Positions 36,828 through 45,882 of a stretch of 64,000 nt of DNA are shown here, piece after piece. The notes beneath the pieces were generated by a model, which searched no databases, had not been told where the DNA came from, and saw only the letters and a list, made by a program, of their open reading frames with translations. Numbering within the stretch: the first letter of the stretch is position 1; the number at the start of each line of letters is the position of its first letter. A program made the translations under genes and the position numbers. The stretch spans positions 278,742 through 342,741 of the forward strand of contig CAIKBL010000051.1 of NCBI GenBank assembly GCA_903825645.1. The letters run 5' to 3'. The stretch comes from an uncultured Pseudomonadota bacterium. GTDB lineage: Bacteria > Pseudomonadota > Gammaproteobacteria > Ga0077536.

Positions 36828-37304
36828 ATGAGCTTGTACCAATTTTCGGCTATGACCCTGGACGGCGACGAATTGTCCTTGGAAGCCTATAAGGGCCGCG
36901 CCCTGCTCGTCGTCAACGTCGCCAGTCGTTGCGGTTTCACGCCACAGTACGCGGGACTCGAGACGCTCTGGACACAATACGGCTCGCGCGGGCTCACCGT
37001 GCTCGGGTTCCCTTGTGATCAATTTGGTCATCAAGAGCCCGGGAACGCCGAGGAAATTCAATCATTTTGCACCAGTCAGTTTGGGATTACGTTTCCCCTG
37101 TTCGCCAAAATAGAAGTTAATGGGCCCCACGCGCATCCACTTTTCAACTATCTTAAAACTGGCGCGCGCGGGTTCTTGGGAAGCGCCGCCATTAAATGGA
37201 ATTTCACTAAATTTCTGGTCAACCGAAATGGCCAAGTCGTCAGGCGCTACGGCAGTATCGAGGCGCCGGAGAAAATTGCGCAGGACATCGAAGCCCTACT
37301 GTAG
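36828..37304 (+). CDS. Glutathione peroxidase family thiol peroxidase
   Basis: 158 residues from the ATG at 36828. The peroxidatic residue is Cys (C35 in VASRCGFTPQY), not selenocysteine, and the second motif GFPCDQFGHQEPG includes the resolving Cys found in thioredoxin-dependent enzymes; WNFTKFLVNRNGQVVRRY completes the family pattern. It reduces hydroperoxides, which would fit the surrounding oxygenases. GGAGGGAGAC precedes the start. LLM gene follows after 25 nt. Confidence 0.93.
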   Translation: MSLYQFSAMTLDGDELSLEAYKGRALLVVNVASRCGFTPQYAGLETLWTQYGSRGLTVLGFPCDQFGHQEPGNAEEIQSFCTSQFGITFPLFAKIEVNGPHAHPLFNYLKTGARGFLGSAAIKWNFTKFLVNRNGQVVRRYGSIEAPEKIAQDIEALL

Positions 37305-37329
37305 ACCATCGTCAATCAGGAGTAATGCC

Positions 37330-38423
37330 ATGCAAATAGGTATTTGTCAGATCGCACAAAGTTTTGGTTATGACGCCATTACAGACGCTCAAGTCTATGA
37401 AGAAGAGATAAAAAGCGGCGTGCTCGCTGATGAGCTCGGATACGATCTCGTATCCATGGTCGAGCATCACTTCGAAGACTACGCGCTATGTCCAGATAAT
37501 TTCGTCTACCTTGCTCATCTGGCGGCAAAAACTCGTCGTATCAAACTAATGACCGGCGCTGTGATCGTGCCTTGGAATACGCAGCCACTGCGCGTCGCTG
37601 AAAAAGCCGCTTTGCTTGACATGCTGAGGGTGGTCGCCTGCTGCTCGGGCTCGGACGGGGTCTTTCACGGCGGGAGTATGCACAGACAGGGATCTCGATG
37701 GATGAATCCAGACCACGCTTCGATGAAGCCGTGCCCATGATCCTTCAGGCGCTCGAGACGGGCGTCATGGAAGAACACGAGGGTGAGTTTTTCAAACAAC
37801 CGCGCGCCGTGATTCGGCCACGACCCACGAAGAGTTTTAAAGGCCGGACGGCACAGGTCGCCATGTCCGGCGATTCCGTCCTGGAGGCGGCGAAGCACGG
37901 CGTGAAGATGATGCAATTCGCGTACAAGCCGATGGATGTCCATCGGCAGGAAGTACAAACCTACGCGAAGGCCTACCGGGAACTACACAAAACGGCACCA
38001 CCCGTGCCCTTCTTCGTCGATTTCTGCGTCTGCGACACCAGTGCGGCGCGGGCCGAAGAAACCGCGAATCGCCATGTCAGACGCTACCTCCTCAGCCTCT
38101 TCCATCATTACGAGATGATGGGCGCCCATTTCTCTGACACCCGTGGCTATGCGGAATATGGCGAAAACGCTCGGATGATGCGGGAAGCCGGCGTGGAAGC
38201 AATCGCTGACGCGTACGTCGCGGGTCAGATCTGGGGGACGCCCCAGCAGATCCTGGATAAAATCCAAGCGCGGCGCGCAATCGTTGGTGACTATGACGCG
38301 CTGCTCTGCGTGCGCTACGCCGGAACGCCTTACGAGTCCGTAGAACGCACCATGCGGACGTTCGCCGAACACGTCATGCCCGAACTCAAGCGCTGGAATA
38401 TCGCCACGACGATGGCGGCCTGA
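37330..38423 (+). pseudogene. LLM-class (luciferase-like) flavin monooxygenase, frameshifted
   Basis: A single gene split by a one-base loss. Frame 1 runs from the ATG at 37330 (AGGAG 7 nt upstream) with MQIGICQIAQSFGYD and VSMVEHHF, then leaves the family after LLDML. If one base is restored between 37628 and 37629, the next codons read SGGRLLLGLGRGLSRREY, exactly the LLM pattern, and run on into the 37698-38423 frame (MDESRPRFDEAVPMIL to the stop). The repaired protein would be about 364 residues, normal for a coenzyme F420- or FMN-dependent monooxygenase. Both halves are otherwise well kept, so this is either a very recent inactivation or a sequencing/assembly error. Confidence 0.88.
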
Positions 38424-38467
38424 CGTTACAGGTTACGATGACATTTAGACGGCGTTGAAGGCGGCAC

Positions 38468-39313
38468 ATGCGCTTCGAAGCGCCGGCACGCGAGCGCCTG
38501 CTTGCAGATACCTTCCAACACCCTGCCTACGCGGGGTTTCCGCATGTGGATTTATTGAAAGGTGCCGAGTGGCCAAGTCTGTCTCGTCTCAATGCCGGTC
38601 TTGGCGGTGCATGCCACCCTGAAACGGGCAAGCCGTTGCGCTTCGTCGCGCAAACGCCGGCGCTGCTGGCTGATGGGTTGCATTACGAGTCACGGATTTA
38701 TCACACCGGTGCAATTGCGACCCGGGAAAATAGTTGGCATGACTTGTTCAACGTGCTGATGTGGCTCGATCGCCGGCAGATCAAGTCAGCGATTAATACC
38801 GCCTATACCGAAGACCAAACACCGGTTTGCCTAAAAACGCGCTCGCGGCGCCAATACGCGCTGACGCATTTCGACGAAGCTGGGGCAGTAGTCGTAGTAC
38901 CAGACACGACCCTGCTGCCTTGGTGGGATCAGCATGACTGGCAGCAACTTCTTTTGCATCATCGTCCCCAATGGCAGACCGACGTACGCATCGTGCTGTT
39001 CGGACATGCCCTGCTGGAGCACTTTCTGTTACCCGGCATCTTGCCCGTCGCCAAATGTCTCGTCGTCCAGACAACTTGCCGAGATGAGTGTCAGATACTG
39101 GAAATGATTGGACGCGCCATCCGGACGAACCAAGCGCTGACCGATCCACAGGAGCTACGTCCGCTTCCCTTGAGTGGCTGTGGCGGCTGGCACCCGGAAA
39201 GCCATCAGGCGATATTCTTTAACGAAGCACCTTGTTTCCGGCCGCTGCGGGCTGGGCGCCGCTATCCGACACCGCTCAGTCTCGACCACCTGGGTGCGCT
39301 TTCATCTCCCTAG
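38468..39313 (+). CDS. DUF3025 domain protein
   Basis: 281 residues, soluble. The recognisable DUF3025 core is YESRIYHTGAIATRENSWHD followed by LFNVLMWLDRRQIKSAINTAY, and a late WHPESHQAIFF. The family is common in beta- and gammaproteobacteria; function unknown. Nothing in the surroundings identifies a role, and it may simply lie between catabolic genes. Confidence 0.88.
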   Translation: MRFEAPARERLLADTFQHPAYAGFPHVDLLKGAEWPSLSRLNAGLGGACHPETGKPLRFVAQTPALLADGLHYESRIYHTGAIATRENSWHDLFNVLMWLDRRQIKSAINTAYTEDQTPVCLKTRSRRQYALTHFDEAGAVVVVPDTTLLPWWDQHDWQQLLLHHRPQWQTDVRIVLFGHALLEHFLLPGILPVAKCLVVQTTCRDECQILEMIGRAIRTNQALTDPQELRPLPLSGCGGWHPESHQAIFFNEAPCFRPLRAGRRYPTPLSLDHLGALSSP

Positions 39314-39432
39314 GCCACACCGCCGCACCGCGATGCCGTGCTCAATAGGTTTACAGTCGTGCGGCCAACGCCCCATTTTTCTTTTTTTTCTGAGACACTA
39401 GAGTCTCTCCTGACTCCGGAGCTATCCTGAAC

Positions 39433-40074
39433 ATGCTTACCATTCACCACCTCGGCAGATCGCAGTCCGAGCGGATTATCTGGCTCTGCGAAGAGCTTGA
39501 AGTTCCCTATACCGTCACCCATTACACCCGCGACCCTATTACGCAGCTGTCGCCACCTGCGCTGAAGGCGCTCCACCCGCTCGGCGCGGCACCGGTTATC
39601 ACAGACGACGGGTTAGTCCTTGCGGAGTCCGGTGCCATCATCCAATACATCATCGGGGTATACGGGAAAGGTCGTCTTGCTCTCGGCCCCGAACATCCTG
39701 ATTTTCACCACTATCTGTACTGGTTCCATTTTTCAAACGCAGACCTGCAAGCCAATTTAGGGCGGAATATGATCCTCGGCCGCTTGGGCCTGCCCGCTGA
39801 CGACCCAACTCTGCTCAGTACCCGCGGACGCCTTGAACGCGGATTACAACTAACGGATGCGCGCTTGCGGGAAAACGATTACCTGGCGGGTCATGCACTC
39901 ACCGCAGCGGACATCATGATCGTTTTTTCCCTAACGACCATGCGGCTATTTCACTTCTTTGACCTGGCACCGTATCCCCATATCAGAGCGTACCTGTTGC
40001 GGATCGGAGCCCGTGAGGCTTACCGCCGCGCCATGCAAAAAGGCGATCCGGACCTGACGCCGCTGTTAACCTGA
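39433..40074 (+). CDS. Glutathione S-transferase
   Basis: 213 residues with a thioredoxin-like N-terminal domain (HHLGRSQSERIIWLCEELEVPY) carrying Ser in place of a catalytic Cys/Tyr position, the GSH-binding ESGAIIQYI motif, and an all-helical C-terminal domain with AGHALTAADIMIV. A detoxifying or isomerising role for an activated intermediate is plausible in a catabolic region. Weak GGAG ribosome site. Confidence 0.92.
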   Translation: MLTIHHLGRSQSERIIWLCEELEVPYTVTHYTRDPITQLSPPALKALHPLGAAPVITDDGLVLAESGAIIQYIIGVYGKGRLALGPEHPDFHHYLYWFHFSNADLQANLGRNMILGRLGLPADDPTLLSTRGRLERGLQLTDARLRENDYLAGHALTAADIMIVFSLTTMRLFHFFDLAPYPHIRAYLLRIGAREAYRRAMQKGDPDLTPLLT

Positions 40075-40440
40075 CTAACCGAGTCCCGCTTATTCTGGAC
40101 AACATGCGATTTTTGAGACGGCATAGTGCCTCTTTTAGTGGGCGCTCAGGCGTCACGCCAGGCGCTCAGTGCCAGGGCAGAAAACTTGTTGTCCAGGATT
40201 AGACCGTCAATAATCTGATCCATCTTTCGCCCTTAACCCTGCGGACCACTGCCCCCATGCCAATCGCCCGTCAAACCTTACTCAGCCTGTGCTGATTTGG
40301 GTGGAACTAAAGACCGACCAGGGGTTGGCGGCGACCGGGCCGTTATCCCCGCGCCTGGTTTCCTCGACACCGGCAGCACGCGGCCACGCGAGCCGAACTC
40401 GATCCCGCCAACGTCGTCAGGCTAGATCTCGACGTTAGCC
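40075..40440. other. Gene-free stretch with repeat structure
   Basis: About 366 nt with no supported gene. The first third holds the inverted-repeat pair described next. The rest is unassigned; the only nearby start is the GTG at 40441 for the hotdog-fold gene. Ordinary promoter signals were not obvious. Confidence 0.4.
40095..40196. repeat. Inverted repeat (CTGGACAAC...GTTGTCCAG) with inner direct repeat
   Basis: A perfect 9-bp terminal inverted repeat at 40095-40103 and 40188-40196 bounds ~102 nt; inside, GGCGCTCAG is directly repeated at 40141-40149 and 40161-40169. The size and ends resemble a small non-autonomous element or IS relic, but no transposase or target-site duplication is evident. 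Confidence 0.4.
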
Positions 40441-41346
40441 GTGCCACTATCAAGCGCCTTAGTGGGGATCGCCACCGATCCGTTCGAAAATAGCTGCGAT
40501 GCCCGCTCGGTTATGGCCTACGCGGCGGGGCTCGACGACAGCGAACCCCGTTATTTCGATACCACCCAGCCGCTTCGCGTACATCCGCTATATCCCGTTT
40601 GTCTGGAATGGGATGCCGTACTTGCGCTACGGCATGGGCCTGAAACCGAGAGCCTCTCCCCCGAAGAGCAGGCACGTGCTGTGCACGCCGAGCACGACCT
40701 TCATTTGATACGTCCGATCCGACCCGGAATGCGGCTTCAAACGGTGGCCATGGCCATCCAGGTGGAGCAACGCAAGCCAGGCGCCAGTCTCATCAAACGC
40801 ATCGACACCCGGGATGAAACCGGCGCGCTGGTCTGTCGGACATTCCAGCACACCCTGTACCGCGACGTCGCGCTAAAGGGCGCGCCACGTCGACTCGAAA
40901 ATATACCCGCATGGCCTGTATCAACGCGCCCCGCGACTGCCCGTGTGCCGCTCACTATTCCGCCGGGTGCGGCACACATCTACACTGAATGTGCTCGGAT
41001 CTGGAATCCGATCCACACGGACCGCGCCCACGCCCAAGCGGCCGGCTTTGCCGACATTATACTCCATGGGACCGCCACGCTCGCGCGAGCCGTTTCGTCG
41101 CTGATGAAGATGTGTCTTCCCGATAGTCCGCATCTGCGCGTGACGCGGTTAGGCTGCCGTTTTACCGGGATGGTCAACGTGCCATCGACGTTGACGCTGC
41201 GTCTAGATGGCGCTGACGAGCGATGTATCAATTTTTCGGTATTAAACGATTCGGCAACCGAAGTGATTAGTCGGGGTTTTCTCTGCATCGAGGGCGGTCA
41301 CGTAGTCAGACCCGGTGCCTTATCCAACCAGCCTATTCCATCATGA
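40441..41346 (+). CDS. Double-hotdog MaoC-type acyl dehydratase
   Basis: 301 residues, GTG start. N-terminal half is a FAS1-like or MaoC_dehydratase_N hotdog; the C-terminal half carries the hydratase-2 active-site motif in YTECARIWNPIHTD (the NPIH Asp/His pair) and ILHGTATLA. Such enzymes hydrate (R)-specific enoyl-CoAs. It overlaps the MFS gene by four bases (ATGA), so the two are translationally coupled. Confidence 0.85.
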   Translation: MPLSSALVGIATDPFENSCDARSVMAYAAGLDDSEPRYFDTTQPLRVHPLYPVCLEWDAVLALRHGPETESLSPEEQARAVHAEHDLHLIRPIRPGMRLQTVAMAIQVEQRKPGASLIKRIDTRDETGALVCRTFQHTLYRDVALKGAPRRLENIPAWPVSTRPATARVPLTIPPGAAHIYTECARIWNPIHTDRAHAQAAGFADIILHGTATLARAVSSLMKMCLPDSPHLRVTRLGCRFTGMVNVPSTLTLRLDGADERCINFSVLNDSATEVISRGFLCIEGGHVVRPGALSNQPIPS

Positions 41347-42572
41347 ATCGAGGTCCCAGTGCTGTAGACAATCCGGTCTCGTGGCGCACCGATGCACGCA
41401 TTATTTCGCTCATCGGCCTCGCCCACCTCATCAGTCATTTTTTCCAGCTAATTATCGCACCCCTGTTCCCCTGGCTGAAAACCGAATTCGGCCTCAGCTA
41501 TGCCGCGCTCGGATTCGTGATGACCGTCATCTTTGTCGTATCGGCGGGGAGTCAGGCTATCGCTGGATTCATTGTCGATCGCTTTGGCCCGGGTATTACA
41601 CTAATCGGTGGATTAATCAGCCTGGCGCTAGGAAGCCTGTCTTTCGGACTTAGCCAAAATTATTCCATGTTGCTGATCAGCGCCGTGTTCATCGGCATGG
41701 GAAATGGAGTCTTTCATCCCGTGGATTATTCGCTGTTGAATACACGCGTAAGCGTACTTCGCCTGGGTCCTGCGTATTCCGTACACGGAATCACGGGAAG
41801 TCTGGGCTGGGCATTAGCGCCGGTATTCCTCGTCGGACTCGCCACTTCCTTTACTTGGCGTGCGAGCCTTTTTGCCGCAACCTTCCTGCCAATAATGGTG
41901 ATTTTTTTGCTGTTATCGCAACGCGATCTGCTGGCAGCAAAGAGTCAGGAAACACCGGAGAAACGCCTGACTGACGAGTCTCTCTTCGGCTTCTTGCGCC
42001 TCCGGGCCGTTTGGTGGTGCTTCGTTTTTTTCTTTATTGTCGCGATGGCCGCGGGCGGAATACAGAATTTCTTGCCTACCCTATTTTTTCAGATCTTCTC
42101 TTTTTCGCGCACCACCGCGGCCATGGGTATTACCACCTTCATGCTCGCAAGTGCGGCCGGTATCTTGGTCGGCGGATGGCTAGTGACGCACCAAAAACAA
42201 TTAGAACGCAACATCTCGTTGGCGTTGGGCTTTTCTGTGTTGGGCGCGATTTTGCTCGGACTCAATGTGGTTTCCCCCTCGGTAGCCTGGGGATTAATTG
42301 CGCTGATGGGATTCGGTAGCGGTTTGTCGGGTCCGTCTCGTGACTTGCTAATCCGCGCATCAGCGCCACCAGGAGCGACTGGCCGCGTCTATGGGGTGGT
42401 ATATTCCGGGCTCGATTTTGGCATCGCCATCGGGCCGGTCCTGTTCGGAAAAATGATCGATAAGGGGCATTTCTACAGCGTTTTTTTTGGAATCGCCGCG
42501 TGTTGGCTGCTGGCGCTGCTCACGGCGTGGCGAATCGCCAAGCTGACACGGTCACCATCCACTGCAACCTGA
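41343..42572 (+). CDS. MFS transporter
   Basis: 409 residues, 12 hydrophobic helices. The first helices (AHLISHFFQLIIAPLFPWLKTEFGLSYA) and the loop DRFGP follow the MFS and fosmidomycin-resistance-like pattern. Probably imports or exports a substrate of the local pathway, inferred from the coupling with the MaoC-type gene. Confidence 0.9.
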   Translation: MNRGPSAVDNPVSWRTDARIISLIGLAHLISHFFQLIIAPLFPWLKTEFGLSYAALGFVMTVIFVVSAGSQAIAGFIVDRFGPGITLIGGLISLALGSLSFGLSQNYSMLLISAVFIGMGNGVFHPVDYSLLNTRVSVLRLGPAYSVHGITGSLGWALAPVFLVGLATSFTWRASLFAATFLPIMVIFLLLSQRDLLAAKSQETPEKRLTDESLFGFLRLRAVWWCFVFFFIVAMAAGGIQNFLPTLFFQIFSFSRTTAAMGITTFMLASAAGILVGGWLVTHQKQLERNISLALGFSVLGAILLGLNVVSPSVAWGLIALMGFGSGLSGPSRDLLIRASAPPGATGRVYGVVYSGLDFGIAIGPVLFGKMIDKGHFYSVFFGIAACWLLALLTAWRIAKLTRSPSTAT

Positions 42573-42839
42573 GCGCCCCTATTCCGAGTCAAAGCACGGC
42601 ACCTGACGCGCGTCGGAATTGGCCAGATCTTTTAAAGAGCGCTCCAATCACGCACGCTTTTCTGGTCGCGTGGCGGATCACATTCCAGCCGAATATGCGC
42701 GAAATCAGTCGAGGCTGCTCTTCGCGAGGAGAGAAGGCAGGAACAACGCCGTGTAGGCGAGACGACGTAGCCAAGGGATCGTCACACGACGAACGTGGCG
42801 ATCCCAAGTCATCTACAATCGTCTGTCACCGCCGAATGT

Positions 42840-43298
42840 TTACGGATAGGCGATGCTAAGGGCCTCGGCGATTAAAGCCGGCTGTGTCTGACCATCGATT
42901 TCAATGACGTTCTCAAATGTCATCCGGATCCCGTCACCCTTGACGTCATCCGCCGCAAGCAGTTTCTGACGAAGACGGACGCGGGAGCCTTCCGGCACGG
43001 GTGCCGTGAAACGTAACTTGTTCAGTCCATAATTTACACCGCGACTACGCTGTTCAATTCTCCAGATGTCAGCGCCCAGACGAGGAAGCAGCGACAGGGT
43101 CAGAAAACCATGAGCAATCGTCTTCCCGCCCGGCATCTCTTTTTGGGCCCGGGCCACGTCTACATGGATCCATTGATGGTCGCCGGTTGCCTCCGCGAAT
43201 TTATTAATCATGGCTTGATCGACCGTCACCCACTCGGAGACACCAAAGTCTTCTCCAATGTGGCTCTTCATGTCTTTCGGGGTTTCAATAATGCGCAT
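42840..43298 (-). CDS. MaoC-family (R)-hydratase
   Basis: 152 residues, single hotdog with the MaoC motif FAEATGDHQWIHVD and AHGFLTLSLLP. Acts on enoyl-CoA thioesters. The gene is 86 nt downstream of the amidohydrolase on the same strand. Second MaoC-type enzyme of the region, so two different hydration steps may exist. Confidence 0.92.
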   Translation of the reverse strand: MRIIETPKDMKSHIGEDFGVSEWVTVDQAMINKFAEATGDHQWIHVDVARAQKEMPGGKTIAHGFLTLSLLPRLGADIWRIEQRSRGVNYGLNKLRFTAPVPEGSRVRLRQKLLAADDVKGDGIRMTFENVIEIDGQTQPALIAEALSIAYP

Positions 43299-43384
43299 GC
43301 TGTAGGTCCCTCATTCCTTCTATACAAATTATCTACGTTATTTGCGACCGGGAAAAACGCCCCGGTGGCGGGCGGGCAACGCCG

Positions 43385-44593
43385 TCAACTGACCGCCACG
43401 TTCTCCGGTTGTCGGTAACGTGCGGGCACGTCGAATTTAAAAATGCGTGCCGCATTAAATCCAAGTACGCCGGCACGCTCATCGTCGCTGAGTCGACTCA
43501 TGGTTCGTTCGATTGCGGCGGCGGAATGCGGCCATGTTCCTTCCTGGTGTGGAAAGTCATTGGCCCACAAAAAATTATTCACCAATCCATATTCTCGCAT
43601 CAACGCGAGACCTGGAGCGTCCTCACCGAAGCTAGCAAAACCGTTACTCCGGAAATATGCACTCGGTAACTGCTCCAATTTTGGGCGGACCCACATGTGA
43701 TGTTTGAGATACGCCTCATCCATCGCCGTCATCATCCACGGGACCCAGCCAATTCCCGCTTCAATACTCCCGAACCTCAGCGTCGGAAAGCGCTCAATGA
43801 CGCCCGAGGAACAAAGATTAACCAGCGGCTCCATCGTCGGCGCCAGTGAATGTACTGCGTAATTAATCACCGCGCCCCCGTTGCCTCGAGCAGTCCGCGG
43901 ATCGCGACCAGTCGAAACATGGAAGGTCACCGGCAAATCGCAATTGACGATTGCCGCCCACAATGGATCGAAAACAGGGAGATTATAATTAGTGTGCTCG
44001 TGATCGGGCGGGCCCCAAACAGGCTTGCATGGCAGCGCCAGCCCTCTGAAACCACGTTTCGCAGCACGCTCAACCTCTATAATCGCTCCGGCAATGTCAC
44101 CACTCGCGATACAGGCCATGGGTGACAGTCGATCGTTATACGTCGCAAAGGTCTCCCACGCCCAGTCGTTATAGGCTCGGCACATGGCTTGACTGAACTC
44201 GAGATCGGGTGTCGCCCACACGGTCAAGCCTTTATTCGGGAAAAGTATTTCACAATCGACGCCATCGCGATCGAGCGCTGCGAGTCTCTCTGTAGGCGTC
44301 TTGCCGGATTCATTACGCTCGAGATCTTCTCCTTCGAACGTAAAACTACCGAGACGGATCGGACGAAAACCTTCCGTTTTCTGCAGTTTAGACCCATCAC
44401 CACCGAGCACAATCCCAGGTAGGCGGTCCTGATATTTTTCAGGCATGCGCGCAGACAGAAAATCGTTCGGCTCTTGGACGTGGCAGTCCGCTGAGATCAT
44501 GAAGTATTTGTTAGCTGCCCGCGGCTGCGGGGAGCGCTCCCATTCGCGACTACCGTTCGACACAGTGCGCCAATGATTATTCAGATCGTGCAT
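43385..44593 (-). CDS. Amidohydrolase 2 (COG2159) family metal-dependent hydrolase/decarboxylase
   Basis: 402 residues. TIM-barrel amidohydrolase: first-strand motif SADCHVQEPNDF (D36, H38), a mid-barrel His in VTFHVSTG, and the last-strand WANDFPHQEGTWPHS with its Asp. This matches the subset near decarboxylases and meta-cleavage-type hydrolases found in steroid and aromatic catabolic clusters. Reaction unassigned. Lies between MaoC and enoyl-CoA hydratase genes on the same strand. Confidence 0.88.
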   Translation of the reverse strand: MHDLNNHWRTVSNGSREWERSPQPRAANKYFMISADCHVQEPNDFLSARMPEKYQDRLPGIVLGGDGSKLQKTEGFRPIRLGSFTFEGEDLERNESGKTPTERLAALDRDGVDCEILFPNKGLTVWATPDLEFSQAMCRAYNDWAWETFATYNDRLSPMACIASGDIAGAIIEVERAAKRGFRGLALPCKPVWGPPDHEHTNYNLPVFDPLWAAIVNCDLPVTFHVSTGRDPRTARGNGGAVINYAVHSLAPTMEPLVNLCSSGVIERFPTLRFGSIEAGIGWVPWMMTAMDEAYLKHHMWVRPKLEQLPSAYFRSNGFASFGEDAPGLALMREYGLVNNFLWANDFPHQEGTWPHSAAAIERTMSRLSDDERAGVLGFNAARIFKFDVPARYRQPENVAVS

Positions 44594-44696
44594 GCTTATG
44601 TCCTGTCTTGCGCAAGCGAGTCAGCGAGCGCGTTGAGTTCGATCTTCGCATCAAGGATCGCGCGCCGACGCTAAAGCATCCAGCGCTGCCATTCTG

Positions 44697-45470
44697 CTAA
44701 TCTGCCCGAAATACCGGCTTACGCTTCTCCAGAAAAGCGGCGCCGGCCTCTTTCGAATCTGGATGTTCGCTAAGTTCCGCCGTCATGTTTTGCTCGTAGC
44801 GATAACCATCGCGCAACGTCATATCTTCGATGGTGTTCAGTGTTCGTTTCGCCAGCCGAATCGCGGCGGGGCTCTTCGCGGCAATTTGCGCGGCGACTTC
44901 CAGTACGCACGCCATCAGGTCTTCCCGGGGCACGGACGCTTCCACCACACCGAGCCGAAAGAGCTCCGGTCCAGCCACCCGATGACCTGTGAGCATCATA
45001 CGGCGCAAGGTCGAATGCGGAAACAATCGTTGAGTATGTTTACCTCCGCCCAGCAGACCCACGTCTATTTCCGGGAGACCAAACGAGGCTTCATTTGCCG
45101 CGAACAGAATATCGCAGGACGCGGCAACAGCGAGTCCCGCGCCTAGAGCCGGCCCGTTAATGGCGCCAATCACGGGCTTGGTACATTCGCGGATGGCATG
45201 ATAGCTCTCGCGTGTCCGACGATTATGCTGCCAACGCGCGCCGGGCTGGGTCCGATCGGGTCGTGCCTTAAGATCCGCTCCAGCGGAGAACAGCTTGCCT
45301 GCGCCGGTTAGGACAACCACGCGCACATCGGCGCGGTCACTCATCATGTCGAACACCAAGGCCATTTCGGTATTGAACTGTGCGTTTTGCGCGTTCACCG
45401 GGGGATGATCCATCGTCACAACGGCAATCCCTTCGGCGACGGTAAATTTAATCAATTCGGTTTCCATCAA
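44697..45470 (-). CDS. Enoyl-CoA hydratase/isomerase (crotonase family)
   Basis: 257 residues. Oxyanion-hole segments FSAGADLKAR and INGPALGAGLAVAASCD are present, with ASFGLPEIDVGLLGGG following. Adds water to an enoyl-CoA or performs a related crotonase reaction in a beta-oxidation-like route. Its 5' end faces the P450 gene over a 412-nt gap. Confidence 0.93.
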   Translation of the reverse strand: MMETELIKFTVAEGIAVVTMDHPPVNAQNAQFNTEMALVFDMMSDRADVRVVVLTGAGKLFSAGADLKARPDRTQPGARWQHNRRTRESYHAIRECTKPVIGAINGPALGAGLAVAASCDILFAANEASFGLPEIDVGLLGGGKHTQRLFPHSTLRRMMLTGHRVAGPELFRLGVVEASVPREDLMACVLEVAAQIAAKSPAAIRLAKRTLNTIEDMTLRDGYRYEQNMTAELSEHPDSKEAGAAFLEKRKPVFRAD

Positions 45471-45882
45471 GTCAGTTCCTGCTTAAGGTTTATTCGCGGT
45501 GCCCCCTAGCCCCACTGGCCAGCGGCCCAGTTGAAGACGCTAGACGCGGTCGTCGACGGCCGGACATAGGACACGATCGGCGACATCGCGTCCGTCAAAT
45601 GGCGCGCTCGCGCGCGGTCTCAGTGTTAGCCAGCACCCCGGCTCGAACATCAGTGAGCTAACTTTTTTGCGGCGCACAAAAACACAGGGTCCCCAACGGC
45701 CCTCCGGGAACGTCTCGGTCGCGCCTCGACGCCGTAGTGTGGTGAGCAATATTCCGCTTGGCAAGATAGTGATCCCAAATGCCGAGGCTCTTTGCGGCGC
45801 CCTACCAGGCGTCGGCCGGAAAGCGTGACAGAAAACAGCCAATTGCGTAAATTCGCTGTCCTATACTTATTTATTCGCGCCT
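45471..45882. other. Divergent promoter region (enoyl-CoA hydratase / P450)
   Basis: 412 nt between two genes transcribed apart. TATACT at 45862-45867 is a candidate -10 for the P450 gene, 15 nt from its ATG, but no matching -35 at 17 nt was seen. A 100-codon minus-strand frame at 45540-45842 has no recognisable features and I leave it out. Confidence 0.4.

Noticed and set aside
36828..37304. Selenocysteine in the glutathione peroxidase
   Set aside because: The active-site codon encodes Cys and the frame has no internal TGA.
45540..45842. 100-codon minus-strand frame in the enoyl-CoA hydratase/P450 gap
   Set aside because: No recognisable family or ribosome site, and it sits in a promoter region.
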